NCBI GenBank assembly: GCA_905221605.1
Contig: CAJNDS010002079.1
Span: forward strand, 690,001-754,000
DNA length: 64,000 nt
DNA from: Symbiodinium natans
Lineage: Eukaryota; Sar; Dinophyceae; Suessiales; Symbiodiniaceae
Direction: 5' to 3'
This document shows positions 25,762 through 31,500 of the stretch, one piece after another. The notes beneath the pieces are model-generated. The model searched no databases and was not told the DNA's origin. It saw only the letters and a list, made by a program, of their open reading frames with translations. The translations under genes and the position numbers were made by a program. The first letter of the stretch is position 1; each line of letters begins with the position of its first letter.

Positions 25762-26535
25762 GTGGCTGGTATAGGTGTTTGGATGCCCAAAACCCTAAAT
25801 CCTAATTAGCCCACAAACCTGCTGAGGATGTCTATCCAGGCGTGCAATACTTCTCGACGAAGGCACTTGCACGCACTTGCTGTCCGGCATTGCGAAGCTC
25901 GGAAACCCTGAGCTCTGAACAGCATAAATCCCAACAACCTTAACAACCTGAGTAAACCTTAGAGCCCTGAACCCTTAGCCCGAAGCCTTATTTGGGAGGG
26001 GTAAGGTGGGTTTCCGAAACTAGGGGTACCATATTGGAACCCTAGAATCCTTCTATATGGGGACTATGTTAAGAGTCCCTTTACCCGGAACCCTACACCC
26101 TAAACTTTAAATCCGATCTATCCACCCTGAGAGCCCAGACCCGAATGTATCCCTGCTGAAACCGTACTTCAACCGTAGCTGAAGCCCTAAACCCCACGCC
26201 CTGAAGCAAAGACCCCAACTCTCTAAACCCTCAACCTTTTCAGCTCTAGCCCCCAATCTCTACACCTGAAGCCGAACTCAACTTGGCCCTACTTAAAGCT
26301 CAGCAGTGAGGGGATGGCTAGAATCTTTTTCGAAAACGGCTGGGCATCCTGCAAACCTGAGGAAACCCTAAACCTTAAACCTTAAACCCTAAACCTTAAA
26401 CCCTAAACCTTAAACCCTAAACCCTAAACCCTAAACCCTAAACCTTAAAGCCTGGAAAGCCAGGTGACCTTCGGCCCCGAAGGGGTGGAGAAAGTTCACC
26501 CGGTGGGGGAGATGTCGTCCAAGGACGCTTTGCAG
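2207..26535 (+). CDS. Malate dehydrogenase-like gene, about 20 exons
   Basis: NAD-dependent malate dehydrogenases interconvert malate and oxaloacetate. I assembled this gene by joining exons in frame against the family pattern. In order they give the Rossmann loop GGAGGIGQP, the NAD-ribose Asp in VYDL, ADLGHIERK, the core strand ALVLIPVGVP, INANIAKSIVE, CAKHCPDAI..VNP, LYEKAGLDPRK, LDTVRANKF, VPVVGGYSG, LKRVQDAGNEVVDAK, GKGSSTLSMAYAAARF and GPEGVEKVHPVGE. Fold and NAD-binding motifs are kept. The family's catalytic His (GGHAG) is Tyr, and the RKPGM.R substrate loop is absent or in an exon I did not find, so activity is doubtful. The start (2207) and the C-terminal exon are uncertain. Exons total under 1 kb in about 24 kb. 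The introns are largely telomeric repeat. Confidence 0.85.
2340..2640 (+). other. Intronic sequence with open frame (2405-2638)
   Basis: Inside intron 1 a non-repetitive open stretch reads LVDLDVYTKEWGMFLSIFDL, which looks coding but does not belong to the MDH-like reading. I do not recognise it. The rest of the intron holds G-strand repeats, a C-strand array around 2970-2990 and a poly-G run near 2850. Confidence 0.3.
3191..3228 (+). CDS. MDH-like exon 2: dinucleotide-binding loop
   Basis: Acceptor GGCAG|GTC and donor GCC|GTCCGG. It encodes VCVCGGAGGIGQP, the GxGGxGxP loop that holds NAD in lactate/malate dehydrogenases. Ends in phase 2 and joins exon 3 to give QPLCLLM. Confidence 0.9.
3335..3472. 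mobile_element. TIR element, family C copy 1, in MDH intron 2
   Basis: The left arm contains GGTAGTTCCATGGGCCCTT and the right arm AAGGGCCCATACTAAGGGACC followed by ATGTAGCTACC, an imperfect inverted repeat. A related element with the CATGGGCCCTTAGT core lies at about 48728-48840. Confidence 0.5.
3912..3957 (+). CDS. MDH-like exon 3
   Basis: Acceptor CCGAG|GCT. It encodes LCLLMALDPLVWELS after the shared Pro codon, matching the family's QPLxLLxKxNPLVxEL helix. Donor TCG|GCCGCA (GC type), phase 0. Confidence 0.85.
3985..4325 (+). repeat. Telomeric G-strand array with variants, MDH intron 3
   Basis: A long run of TTTAGGG mixed with TTTTAGGG and TTCAGGG. The same intron ends with a CCCTAAA array at 5025-5068, so the two ends of this intron could base-pair. 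Confidence 0.9.
5093..5129 (+). CDS. MDH-like exon 4: NAD ribose-binding strand
   Basis: Acceptor TTTGAG|GTG, donor AAG|GCGCAC (GC). It encodes VYDLTIAMVPAE; the Asp after VY is the residue that normally holds the NAD ribose. Ends phase 1. Confidence 0.85.
5728..5914. mobile_element. TIR element, family A copy 2, in MDH intron 4
   Basis: Same terminal inverted repeats as 27-151 (ACTTGGAGGTTCAGGGTACTT and AAGTACCCATGAACCTCCAAG). An internal block of about 57 bp, around CCCCTAAGTAGGTTATAAG, is duplicated in tandem, making this copy longer. Confidence 0.8.
5936..5976 (+). CDS. MDH-like exon 5
   Basis: Acceptor CGGCAG|GCA, donor CGG|GTAAAG. It encodes GIGADLGHIERKCR, matching the family's GVAADLSHI motif, and follows exon 4 in frame (VPAEGIGADL). 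Confidence 0.9.
7040..7430 (-). repeat. Degenerate C-strand array rich in 8-mers (CCCTAAAA)
   Basis: Dozens of CCCTAAAA, CCCAAAAC and CCCTAAA units with many substitutions fill the 3' part of MDH intron 5. It resembles 59400-59740. Confidence 0.9.
7456..7519 (+). CDS. MDH-like exon 6
   Basis: It encodes AYSLDTSQKPVDHLAECLTG. The end corresponds to the family's LxEALKGAD. Donor CAC|GTAAAG. The acceptor is CAAAAG|GCC or the upstream TTGAG|CCC (7441), both phase 0. Confidence 0.85.
7860..8190. repeat. C-strand arrays flanking a non-repetitive island, MDH intron 6
   Basis: CCCTAAA arrays at 7858-7925 and 8125-8190, the latter partly CCCCAAA. Between them 7935-8120 is GC-rich and open in more than one frame, for example EQKKRMDDCIRGACKHTG. 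This may be a relic or nested coding sequence; I do not recognise it. Confidence 0.5.
8680..8774 (+). repeat. Pure telomeric G-strand array
   Basis: About 13 uninterrupted TTTAGGG units ending 13 bp before the acceptor of MDH exon 7. Confidence 0.95.
8788..8833 (+). CDS. MDH-like exon 7: substrate-loop strand
   Basis: Acceptor GGGCAG|GGT. It encodes CALVLIPVGVPSKG, equal to the family's DLVLIPAGVPRKPG. The Arg of the RKPG loop is not present. Donor GAG|GAGTAA (GA type) is the choice that joins exon 8 in frame. A mini-exon with the rest of the loop could be missed. Confidence 0.8.
8894..9005 (+). repeat. Telomeric array with a switch from TTTAGGG to TTCAGGG
   Basis: About eight TTTAGGG units are followed abruptly by about seven TTCAGGG units, then one TTTAGGG. 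The homogeneous variant block suggests local duplication after a unit mutated. Confidence 0.9.
9891..9936 (+). CDS. MDH-like exon 8
   Basis: Acceptor CTGGCAG|TGA, donor GAG|GCGCAC (GC). It encodes DLLKINANIAKSIVE, matching DLFNINAGIVRDLVE of the family. Confidence 0.9.
9972..10105 (-). repeat. Telomeric C-strand array
   Basis: About 15 pure CCCTAAA units, then CCCTAGA variants, in MDH intron 8. The same intron also contains coding-like islands at 10112-10165 (EDHLQELLQRLFKKG) and 10352-10425 (NHIQDLFPGLQ) that do not fit the MDH order. Confidence 0.9.
10991..11040 (+). CDS. MDH-like exon 9
   Basis: Acceptor CAGAG|GCA, donor TCC|GCGACC (GC). It encodes ACAKHCPDAILGLIVN plus the first two bases of a Pro codon, equal to the family's AVAKHCPNALINIISNP. 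Confidence 0.9.
11508..12242. repeat. 8-bp microsatellite (CACAGACA)n with (CACAGAGA)n core and (CA)n end
   Basis: Over 600 bp of CACAGACA octamers, a CACAGAGA block at about 11918-12010 and a CA dinucleotide tail at 12178-12240. It is open on both strands in several frames only because the unit lacks stops. It lies in MDH intron 9 and is not coding. Confidence 0.97.
12420..12447 (+). CDS. MDH-like exon 10 (small)
   Basis: It encodes DSVVPAMA and corresponds to NPVNSTVPIAAE. Donor GCCAG|GTGCCA joins exon 11 exactly (AMARLYEKAG). No AG acceptor sits at a position giving the expected NP-x-S join, so the left edge is unresolved. Confidence 0.65.
13546..13579 (+). CDS. MDH-like exon 11
   Basis: Acceptor CAGCAG|GCT, donor AAG|GTGCCA. 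It encodes LYEKAGLDPRK, the family's VLxKAGVYDPxR. Confidence 0.85.
14200..14265 (+). CDS. MDH-like exon 12: LDxxRANxF motif
   Basis: Acceptor CTGCAG|GTC. It encodes VIGITCLDTVRANKFVHEAR, which retains the Asp of the catalytic Asp-His pair and the substrate-binding Arg. Donor GAG|GGTAAG or GAGG|GTAAGG gives the same product. Confidence 0.93.
14282..14410. repeat. T/G-rich tract: poly-T and long poly-G runs
   Basis: Alternating T runs and G runs, the longest about 24 G with one break. It lies just inside MDH intron 12. Open frames over it on either strand are artefacts. Confidence 0.9.
14790..14819 (+). CDS. MDH-like exon 13
   Basis: Acceptor GTTTCAG|GCC, donor AAT|GTCGGG. It encodes ATDVPIENVN, the surface loop before the active-site strand, and joins exon 14 as ENVNVPVVGG. 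Confidence 0.8.
15245..15414 (+). repeat. Telomeric G-strand array
   Basis: About 24 TTTAGGG units, nearly pure, with one TTTACGGG interruption. The C-strand array at 15130-15210 just upstream is its inverse, so the two could pair. Confidence 0.95.
15413..15516. repeat. Dispersed repeat B, copy 2
   Basis: Matches 1521-1632 from CTGTAACTTTAGATCCTTAG to CTAAGTGCAGCCAAG. Confidence 0.75.
15525..15672. repeat. Hairpin element H, two tandem copies
   Basis: Two copies (about 15525-15590 and 15609-15672) of a sequence with the core ACCCTAAAAAGGGTTTGTGG and then TCCATGTACCTTA. The core is self-complementary. Related copies lie at 41264-41318 and 63420-63486. Confidence 0.7.
16266..16558 (-). repeat. 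Telomeric C-strand array
   Basis: About 40 CCCTAAA units with a few single-base variants. One of the longest arrays in the window. Confidence 0.97.
16616..16756 (+). CDS. Small basic ORF inside MDH intron 13
   Basis: ATG to TAG, 46 codons, containing GLARKLDKNKWPRLNPKKGP. Lys/Arg-rich and non-repetitive. It cannot be part of the MDH-like reading, because exons 13 and 14 join directly across it. It could be a nested or relic exon. No family recognised. Confidence 0.25.
   Translation: MAGSAELQSPRGLARKLDKNKWPRLNPKKGPWSSKEGRKSGGLQGG
16828..17030 (+). CDS. Coding-like island with strong acceptor, MDH intron 13
   Basis: A run of T ending TTAACAG precedes an open frame of about 66 codons that includes EAPEKPLKSLKRFGK and AEGFIDVLDKAG before a TGA at about 17027. 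The acceptor is unusually good, but the reading does not match MDH. It abuts the 132-bp satellite. Confidence 0.3.
17020..17640. repeat. 132-bp tandem satellite, about 5 copies
   Basis: AAACAATGAGAAGGCCCTCC recurs at about 17020, 17151, 17284, 17415 and 17547, spacing 131-133 bp. Each unit continues with GCCGAAGACACCCCCCAACG and ACATGACTTTCACAAAGCC. The last copy has lost part of the Cys/Gly-rich block. Confidence 0.93.
18027..18235. repeat. About 210-bp duplicated segment, copy 1
   Basis: From CTTGAAGGGAAAACATCAGA to ATACATGGAAAAGCCTAGCTT, repeated at 18634-18850 with over 90% identity by eye. It contains the inverted pair AAATGATTTTTGCC / TGCAAAAATCATTT, which also appears in degraded form at 19111-19143. 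Confidence 0.9.
18634..18850. repeat. About 210-bp duplicated segment, copy 2
   Basis: Second copy of 18027-18235, in direct orientation about 600 bp away. The main differences are in the C-rich stretch and a few substitutions. Confidence 0.9.
19440..19890 (-). repeat. Longest telomeric C-strand array in the window
   Basis: About 450 bp and more than 60 CCCTAAA units with rare variants (CCTAAA deletions, CCCTAAT, ACACCATAAA). It ends 18 bp before MDH exon 14. Confidence 0.98.
19909..19974 (+). CDS. MDH-like exon 14: active-site strand with His to Tyr
   Basis: Acceptor CTAAG|GTT. It begins VPVVGGYSG and ends VPLFSQ. In malate dehydrogenases this is VPVVGGHAG, where His is the proton acceptor. 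Here the codon is TAC, one transition from CAC. There is also an insertion of about four residues before VPLFSQ. Donor is CAG|GCGCGC (19974), or two bases later to fit exon 16. Confidence 0.88.
20222..20469 (+). CDS. 82-codon coding block: inserted MDH exon or nested sequence
   Basis: Long clean open frame after GTCGTCAG, from ELVAEIGKAHVQGLKPDVEV to MGRLFGLDVLS, the longest non-repeat coding-like block of the first gene. In phase it can sit between exon 14 (phase 0) and exon 16 (donor CCGT|GCGGGG, phase 2), which would insert about 82 residues after the VPLFSQ strand. Exon 14 can also splice straight to exon 16. No family recognised. Confidence 0.55.
20868..20955 (+). CDS. MDH-like exon 16
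   Basis: Acceptor TTTCAG|GGC, donor CAG|GTGCAG. It ends MPEAIAAQMLKRVQ, the family's helix before QDAGTEVVxAK. Confidence 0.9.
21715..21748 (+). CDS. MDH-like exon 17
   Basis: Acceptor CTTTTCAG|GAC, donor AAAG|GCCGGC (GC). It encodes DAGNEVVDAKK, matching DAGTEVVEAKAG. A TTCAGG direct repeat flanks the preceding intron (20951-20956 and 21711-21716). Confidence 0.93.
21782..21912 (+). repeat. Telomeric G-strand array with TTCAGGG block
   Basis: About ten TTTAGGG, four TTCAGGG, then TTTAGGG again, the same block structure as 8894-9005. Confidence 0.95.
22292..22317 (+). CDS. MDH-like exon 18 (26 nt)
   Basis: Acceptor CCGGCAG|GAA, donor ATG|GCGGGG (GC). It encodes KGSSTLSM, the family's GKGSATLSM. 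It splices exactly to AYAAARF of exon 19. Confidence 0.92.
22318..23443 (+). other. MDH intron 17: contents
   Basis: Telomeric arrays at 22362-22490 (G-strand, mixed), 22618-22690 (C), 22924-23008 (C) and 23127-23205 (G). Coding-like islands at 22560-22620 (DAPGLVFDCDKEFE) and 22753-22812 (IYGCTFLESMSEQMTPG) lie inside, though exons 18 and 19 are contiguous in the conserved protein core. They are therefore not MDH exons. Confidence 0.75.
23444..23488 (+). CDS. MDH-like exon 19
   Basis: Acceptor AACCAG|GCC. It encodes AYAAARFAHAVLAG, one of the strongest MDH matches (AYAAARFAESLLRAL). Donor not fixed; GC sites follow. Confidence 0.92.
23489..25826 (+). other. MDH intron 18 region, 2.3 kb: contents
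   Basis: Telomeric arrays (about 23560-23635 G-strand with TTTCGGG variants), degenerate C-strand text at 23940-24120, a non-repetitive 330-bp stretch at 24370-24710, and a CT-rich microsatellite at 25560-25765. A small exon carrying the family's VECAFV strand would be expected here; I did not find it. Confidence 0.6.
25560..25765. repeat. CT-rich microsatellite (CTCTCC / CTCCCTCT)n
   Basis: About 200 bp of pure pyrimidine, with CTCTCTCC, then CTCTCCCT units, then CT dinucleotides. It is a possible triplex-forming tract. Confidence 0.97.
25827..25862 (+). CDS. MDH-like exon 20
   Basis: Acceptor GCTGAG|GAT, donor AAG|GCACTT (GC). It encodes DVYPGVQYFSTK and joins VTFGPEGVEK, matching the family's late strand (..FFSSPVxLGPEGVE). 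Confidence 0.8.
26464..26535 (+). CDS. MDH-like exon 21
   Basis: Acceptor AGCCAG|GTG. It encodes VTFGPEGVEKVHPVGEMSSK and a few more residues, a clear match to the C-terminal VELGPEGVEKILPVGELS. Donor probably GCTTT|GCAGAT, or after CAG at 26535. About 20-25 C-terminal residues remain to be placed. Confidence 0.93.
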
Positions 26536-28490
26536 ATGTGTAGGGTTTCGGGTTTAGGGTTTGAAGCGTCATTTTACCATCAAACGAATCAGCCTACAGA
26601 AACATCACCTTGAAAACAAAAATGCGTTTGCCTGTGTTTGTCTACGTTTTTCTTTGGATTCCAGCTTGCTTGACTTCTCACGTTTTTTGGGTGTTTTTGT
26701 TGACTTGTTTGGTCATCGTTGAGGGCTTCCAGGGCTCAGGGTTTCAGGCGTCATGGGGGGGGGGGGGCAATGGCCCTATTGATACCAGAAGATCTAAATG
26801 TCTGAAGCCTGTAACATGACACCCCCATAATACGAACCTATATACGACATTGGAGTATTTGGTGTTCTGGGGATGGGGGTTGCAATATTCGGGGGACAGT
26901 ATTTCCCAAAAGAGATGTAGGGGTGACCGAGTTAGGGAAGGAATTTGACCTGTGCCAGCTCTAGTGCGTCTGAGTCTCAGCAATGAACACATAAAGATTA
27001 GCTCCTATAGACTGAGCTCCTATAGGCAGTCGGGCCCTGCTATAGCAGAAAGCTTCTCGCCTCCCGACACCCAAAAAGCCACGAACCCTAAGCCCCTAAT
27101 TGCCCAAGCCCAAGAACCCCAAATCCACACAAAACCCATAAACAGCCACATCCCTGCAACCACCCTAAGCTCAAGTTCCCTAACCCCCTAAACCCTAACC
27201 CCCCTAGACACTAAACCCTAAACCCTAAACCCTAAACCCTAAACCCCGGAAGTCCCTTAATCCCCTGCATCCCTTCGCCCCGGTTGGTCCCGCCGGTCGG
27301 TCCAGCGGTCTCCGCAGCGATGGCCGAGACGCCGGAAAAGGCGTGGGTTTAGGGTTTAGGGTTTAGGGTTTAGGGTGTAGGGTTTAGGGTTTAGGGTTTA
27401 GGGTTTTAGGGTGTAGGGTTTAGGGTTTAGGGTTTAGGGTGTAAGGTGTAGGGTTTAGGGTTTAGGGTTCAGGATTCAGGGTGTAGGGTGTAAGGTTGAC
27501 CGTCGATCTGCGAGCTGCCACGTCCTCTGAGTTTATGCCGAGCCCCCCCCCCCCCCCCCCCCCCCCCTCCCCGCCCAAAACCCAACACCCAAAGCCGAAA
27601 ACCCTAAACCCTAAACCCTAAACCCTAAACCCTAAACCCTAAACCTTAAAACCTAAACCCTAAACCCTAAACCCCCCCAAAATTGCAATTAAGAAGCCGT
27701 AGGGGGGTGCCCAGAAGCCCTAAACCCGCAGCCAGCCCTATTTAGGGCTTGGGGCTTCCTAAACCCCACGCCACAGAACCAACCCCTTGAAACCCGGAGT
27801 GCTGCTTGTTTATGGTTTATAGAGTTTAGGGTTTAGAGTTTGTAGGGTTTAGGGTTTAGGGTGTAGGGTTTAGGGTGTAGGGTTTAGGGTTTAGAGTTTG
27901 TAGGGTTTAGGGTTTAGGGTGTAGGGCTTAGGGTGTAGGGACGTTCTGAGATTTCGCTCCCGCCGCTCAGCTTCTGTAGGGCGGCGCTGGCAAATCCACG
28001 CCTGCCCTAAAGGCCTTTGGCCGCAAAGATATCCTATAGGCTTGGGTATAAGGTTTAGGGCTTAGGGTGCTCAGGACCCTAAACCCTAAACCCTAAACTT
28101 AGGGTTTAACATGGGTTTTGAGGTTGCCTATCATCCAGCCTCAAACCCCCAAACCCCTCAGCTGAGGGGAAGCACAGGTCGAATCCTTGCAGGGAGATGG
28201 GCTGGCTTCTGTTTAGGGTTTAGGGTTTAGGGTTTAGGGTTTAGGGTTTAGGGTTTAGGGTTTTGGGGCCTAGGGTTTAGGGTTTACCGTAGCCCTCGTG
28301 CCCCCCAAAGCGCTTGCAAGCCAATTGAACCCTAAAGTTGGGGTCATATACCCTATACTACCACAATCCCTAGAACAACAAACGAACAAGCAAATAATAA
28401 GCAGTCGAGTAGCTGTAAACCCTAAACCCTAAACCCTAAACCCTAAACCCTAAACCCTAAACCCTCTTAGGGTTCAGTTAGTCCCCCTGA
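26536..28490. other. End of MDH-like gene and intergenic region
   Basis: Holds a poly-G run (26754-26767), mixed non-repetitive DNA to 27200, G-strand arrays with GTGTAGGG variants (27342-27495 and 27825-27945) and a poly-C run (27542-27567). At 27317-27350 AMAETPEKAWV is followed by a TAG supplied by the first telomeric unit. It could be the last MDH exon, but the match is weak. Confidence 0.5.
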
Positions 28491-28491
28491 A

Positions 28492-28506
28492 GCCTTCAGC
28501 CCTGCC
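28492..28506 (+). promoter_or_regulatory. Possible trans-splice acceptor before the SHQW gene
   Basis: CCTTCAG ends at 28499, eight bases before the ATG at 28507. Dinoflagellate mRNAs usually receive a spliced leader at such an AG. No spliced-leader sequence is in the DNA here, so this is only positional inference. Confidence 0.35.
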
Positions 28507-28545
28507 ATGTTCGGATGCTGCGCGGCAGCGCCCAACGTTCTGGAG
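28507..28545 (+). CDS. SHQW gene exon 1 (start codon)
   Basis: ATG then FGCCAAAPNVLE, ending GAG. The next bases GACTAT are the first copy of the direct repeat AGGACTAT that frames the following telomeric intron. Confidence 0.75.
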
Positions 28546-31500
28546 GACTATTTAGGGTTTAGGGTTTAGGGTTTAGGGTTTAGGGTTTAGGGTTAGGGTT
28601 TAGGGTTTAGGGTTTAGGGTTTAGGGTTTAGGGTTTAGGGTTTAGGGTTTAGGGTTTAGGGTTTAGGGTTTAGGGTTTAGGGTTTAGGGTTTAGGGTTTA
28701 CAGGACTATGCGGCCAAGCTCCATGGAGCCCCAGATCTGGGGCTCGTCGCCGATGTGCGCCAGCACCCCGCTTGGCACAAGGGAAGCCCTAAACCCTAAA
28801 CCCGAAACCCTAAACCCTAAACCCTAAACCCCAAACCCTTCCGTGGCTTATGGTCCAGATACTTCAATGGGGAGGTGGCTATAGCATAGAGGGCATGTGA
28901 TCTCGAAGCCCTGGGCTCAACTGGGGCTTTGGCGTTTGTCGGGGCTGCATGCTTGGAGCTTGACTAGGTGCTTGGAGACTTCGTGCCCGCAACATCCATA
29001 AGCCCCCCCCCCCCCCCCCCCCCCCTCGAAAAAAAAACAACACGCAAACATTCTTTACTGTGTAAGGGTAAGATGGGGATTATTATGATTGATTTGGGGT
29101 TTTAAGCAAGTAGTGGTTTACGCCCCTGCCCCGCCCCCCCCTGCCCGCCCCCCCCTGCCCGCCCCCCCCTGCCCGCCCCCCCCCCCCCCCCCCCCCCCCT
29201 GCCCGCCCCCCCCCCCCCCTGCCCGCCCCCCCCCCCCCCCCCTCCCCGCTCCCAGCCCCCCCTACCCAACCCCAAAACCCCATACAGACAAACCCGAAAG
29301 GCGCCCAACAAACCTTCCAAACCCTGACAGCTCCCATTTCCCCCCTACATGCCCCCTGACAGCTCCCAACCCTGAACCCTAAGCCCGAAACCCCAAACCC
29401 TCAGCACGTCACAAGGCACTTCCCGATGTATGTGGTGCCTGTGGAAGCCGTGCTGCGCATGAGGGAACTACTTCCTCATGAGATGCTTGGTAGCCCAGTG
29501 GTGTAGGGCTTAAAGTTTAGGGTTTAGGGTTTAGGGTTTAGGGTTTAGGGTTTAGGGTTTAGGGTTTAGGGTTTTCAAGGTTCCCTTATAAAAGGTAACC
29601 GTTGTTACAACCTGCCTCCTGGGCGAGCAAGGACGCTCATGGCCGACGGCATCCTGCAGGAATTCGAGGATGGAGACTTGGTTCCGCATTTTGGGTTTTG
29701 GGTTTTGGGTTAGGGTTTAGGGTCCCCTCCAACACCCCCCCACCTACCCCCTAATATTAGATACCCCATTACAGTTATACTCTGGTATAGGGGGTTGGTT
29801 TCATATTCGGGGGAGGGGATTACGGCGAATTCTGGGCAGCGAGGTGCCCTTTTGCAAGATCTATTTTTACAGAAGTTTAGGGGTTTTGGGTTTAGGGTTT
29901 AGGATTTGGGGTTGAGGGTTTAGGTTTAGGGTATTCTATTTAGGGTTTTGCTGGGTTGGGAGTGGGGCTACATAGGGGGAGGGCGCGTGAAATAGTAGAT
30001 TCGTTAAGCCCCCCTTTTTTTTGGGGAGGGGGGTTTTTTTGGGGGGGGGGGGGGGGGGGGGGAACCCCTAAACCCTAAACCCCCTAAACCCTTACACAAA
30101 AACACGAACTAAACCCTAAACCCTAAACCCTATAAACCCTAAACCCTAAACCCTAAACCCGCAATAGATGGGCTTCAGAGGTTGGGGCGTAGGCCTGGGA
30201 GCTGTTCGGCTACCCCAGGCCTAGACTGGACTCTAACAGTCCCGATGCCTGAAGAATCCGTGGTTTAGGGTGTAGGGTTTAGGGTTTAGGATTTTGGGTT
30301 TAGGGTTTAGGGTTTAGGGTAATCCAAGCTTGGGAGTCCAGTAATACCCTTTTGCCCTCTTTGGGGTTGGGGGTTCCCTTCTAAGTAGCCAACCACAAAA
30401 AGGGGTACCCTGATTGAGAATATATTGTTACTTCGGCTACCAAGCAGAAGCCGTAAAAGCAGCCCTAGAAGCAATTGAGGGGCATCGCTCCAAAACTCTG
30501 CTTACCCGAATCGCTACAAAAGCCGCTAAACCCTGGCCCCTAAACCCTAAACCCTAAACCCACAAACCCTCAACCCTAAACCCTAAACCCGCAAACCCTC
30601 AACCCTGAACCCCTTCGACCCTGGGCCCTGTGCGCCCTGAACCCTAAACCCTAAACCCTAAACCCCAAACCCCAAACCCTAAACCCCAAACCCCAAACCC
30701 CCAGACCCTCCACCTCCTACCAAAGGCGCTGGGCATGCCATGTTCATCTCGCATCAGTGGACCGGCGTCGACCATCCGGACCCGGACTTGTGCCAGTTCC
30801 AGGCGCCCCTGTTTTCCTCCACTTCTAAGGGTGTAAGTAGCGGTTTAGGGTTTAGGGTTGAGGGTTTAGGGTTTAGGGTTTAGGGGTTCGCAGGGCTTCC
30901 GGCAGGGTTTGAGGGATGAAGGTTTAGGGTTTATGCAGCTTTTTGAGCTCCTGTGCTTGAGTCAGGACCCAAATCCGAAGACCTGGGACCCTGATCACCT
31001 TTCTGTTAGGGTTTAGGGTTTACAGTTTAGGGTTTAGGGTTTAGGGTTTAGGGTTTAGGGTCTAGGGTTTAGGGTTTAGGGTTTAGGGTTTAGGTTCTCT
31101 TGTAAGCCCCTTAAAACCAAAAAGGGCACCCTTTTCATGCCCAGGTTACTCTTGGGCCTAACCCTAAACCCTAAACCCTAAACCCTAAACCCTAAACCCT
31201 AAACCCTAAACCCTAAACCCTAAACCCTAAACCCTAAACCCTAAACCCTAAACCCTAAACCCTAAACCCTAAACCCTAAACCCTAAACCCTAAACCCTAA
31301 ACTAAACCCCTCGAACCCTCAAGCCCTCAAAGCCTAAACCCTAAAACCCCGACACCCGAAACTGCCCTCACACCCTTACCTTCACTTCACTAGCCATGTC
31401 CAACGAGTCAGCCATGGAAGCAGAAGCAGAATCCGACAATCAGTCGGTGGCTGGGTCTGTTTTCAGCGTGGGCAGCAGCGTCGTGCGCGACAACGATGCG

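Noticed and set aside
25398-25805. Ser/Leu-rich frame and its Arg/Glu-rich reverse
   Set aside because: Pure CT microsatellite translation.
28849-28910. tRNA gene
   Set aside because: A/B-box-like words are present, but acceptor, anticodon and T stems do not pair.
29083-29382. Proline-rich and glycine-rich open frames
   Set aside because: Poly-C tract translated in both directions.
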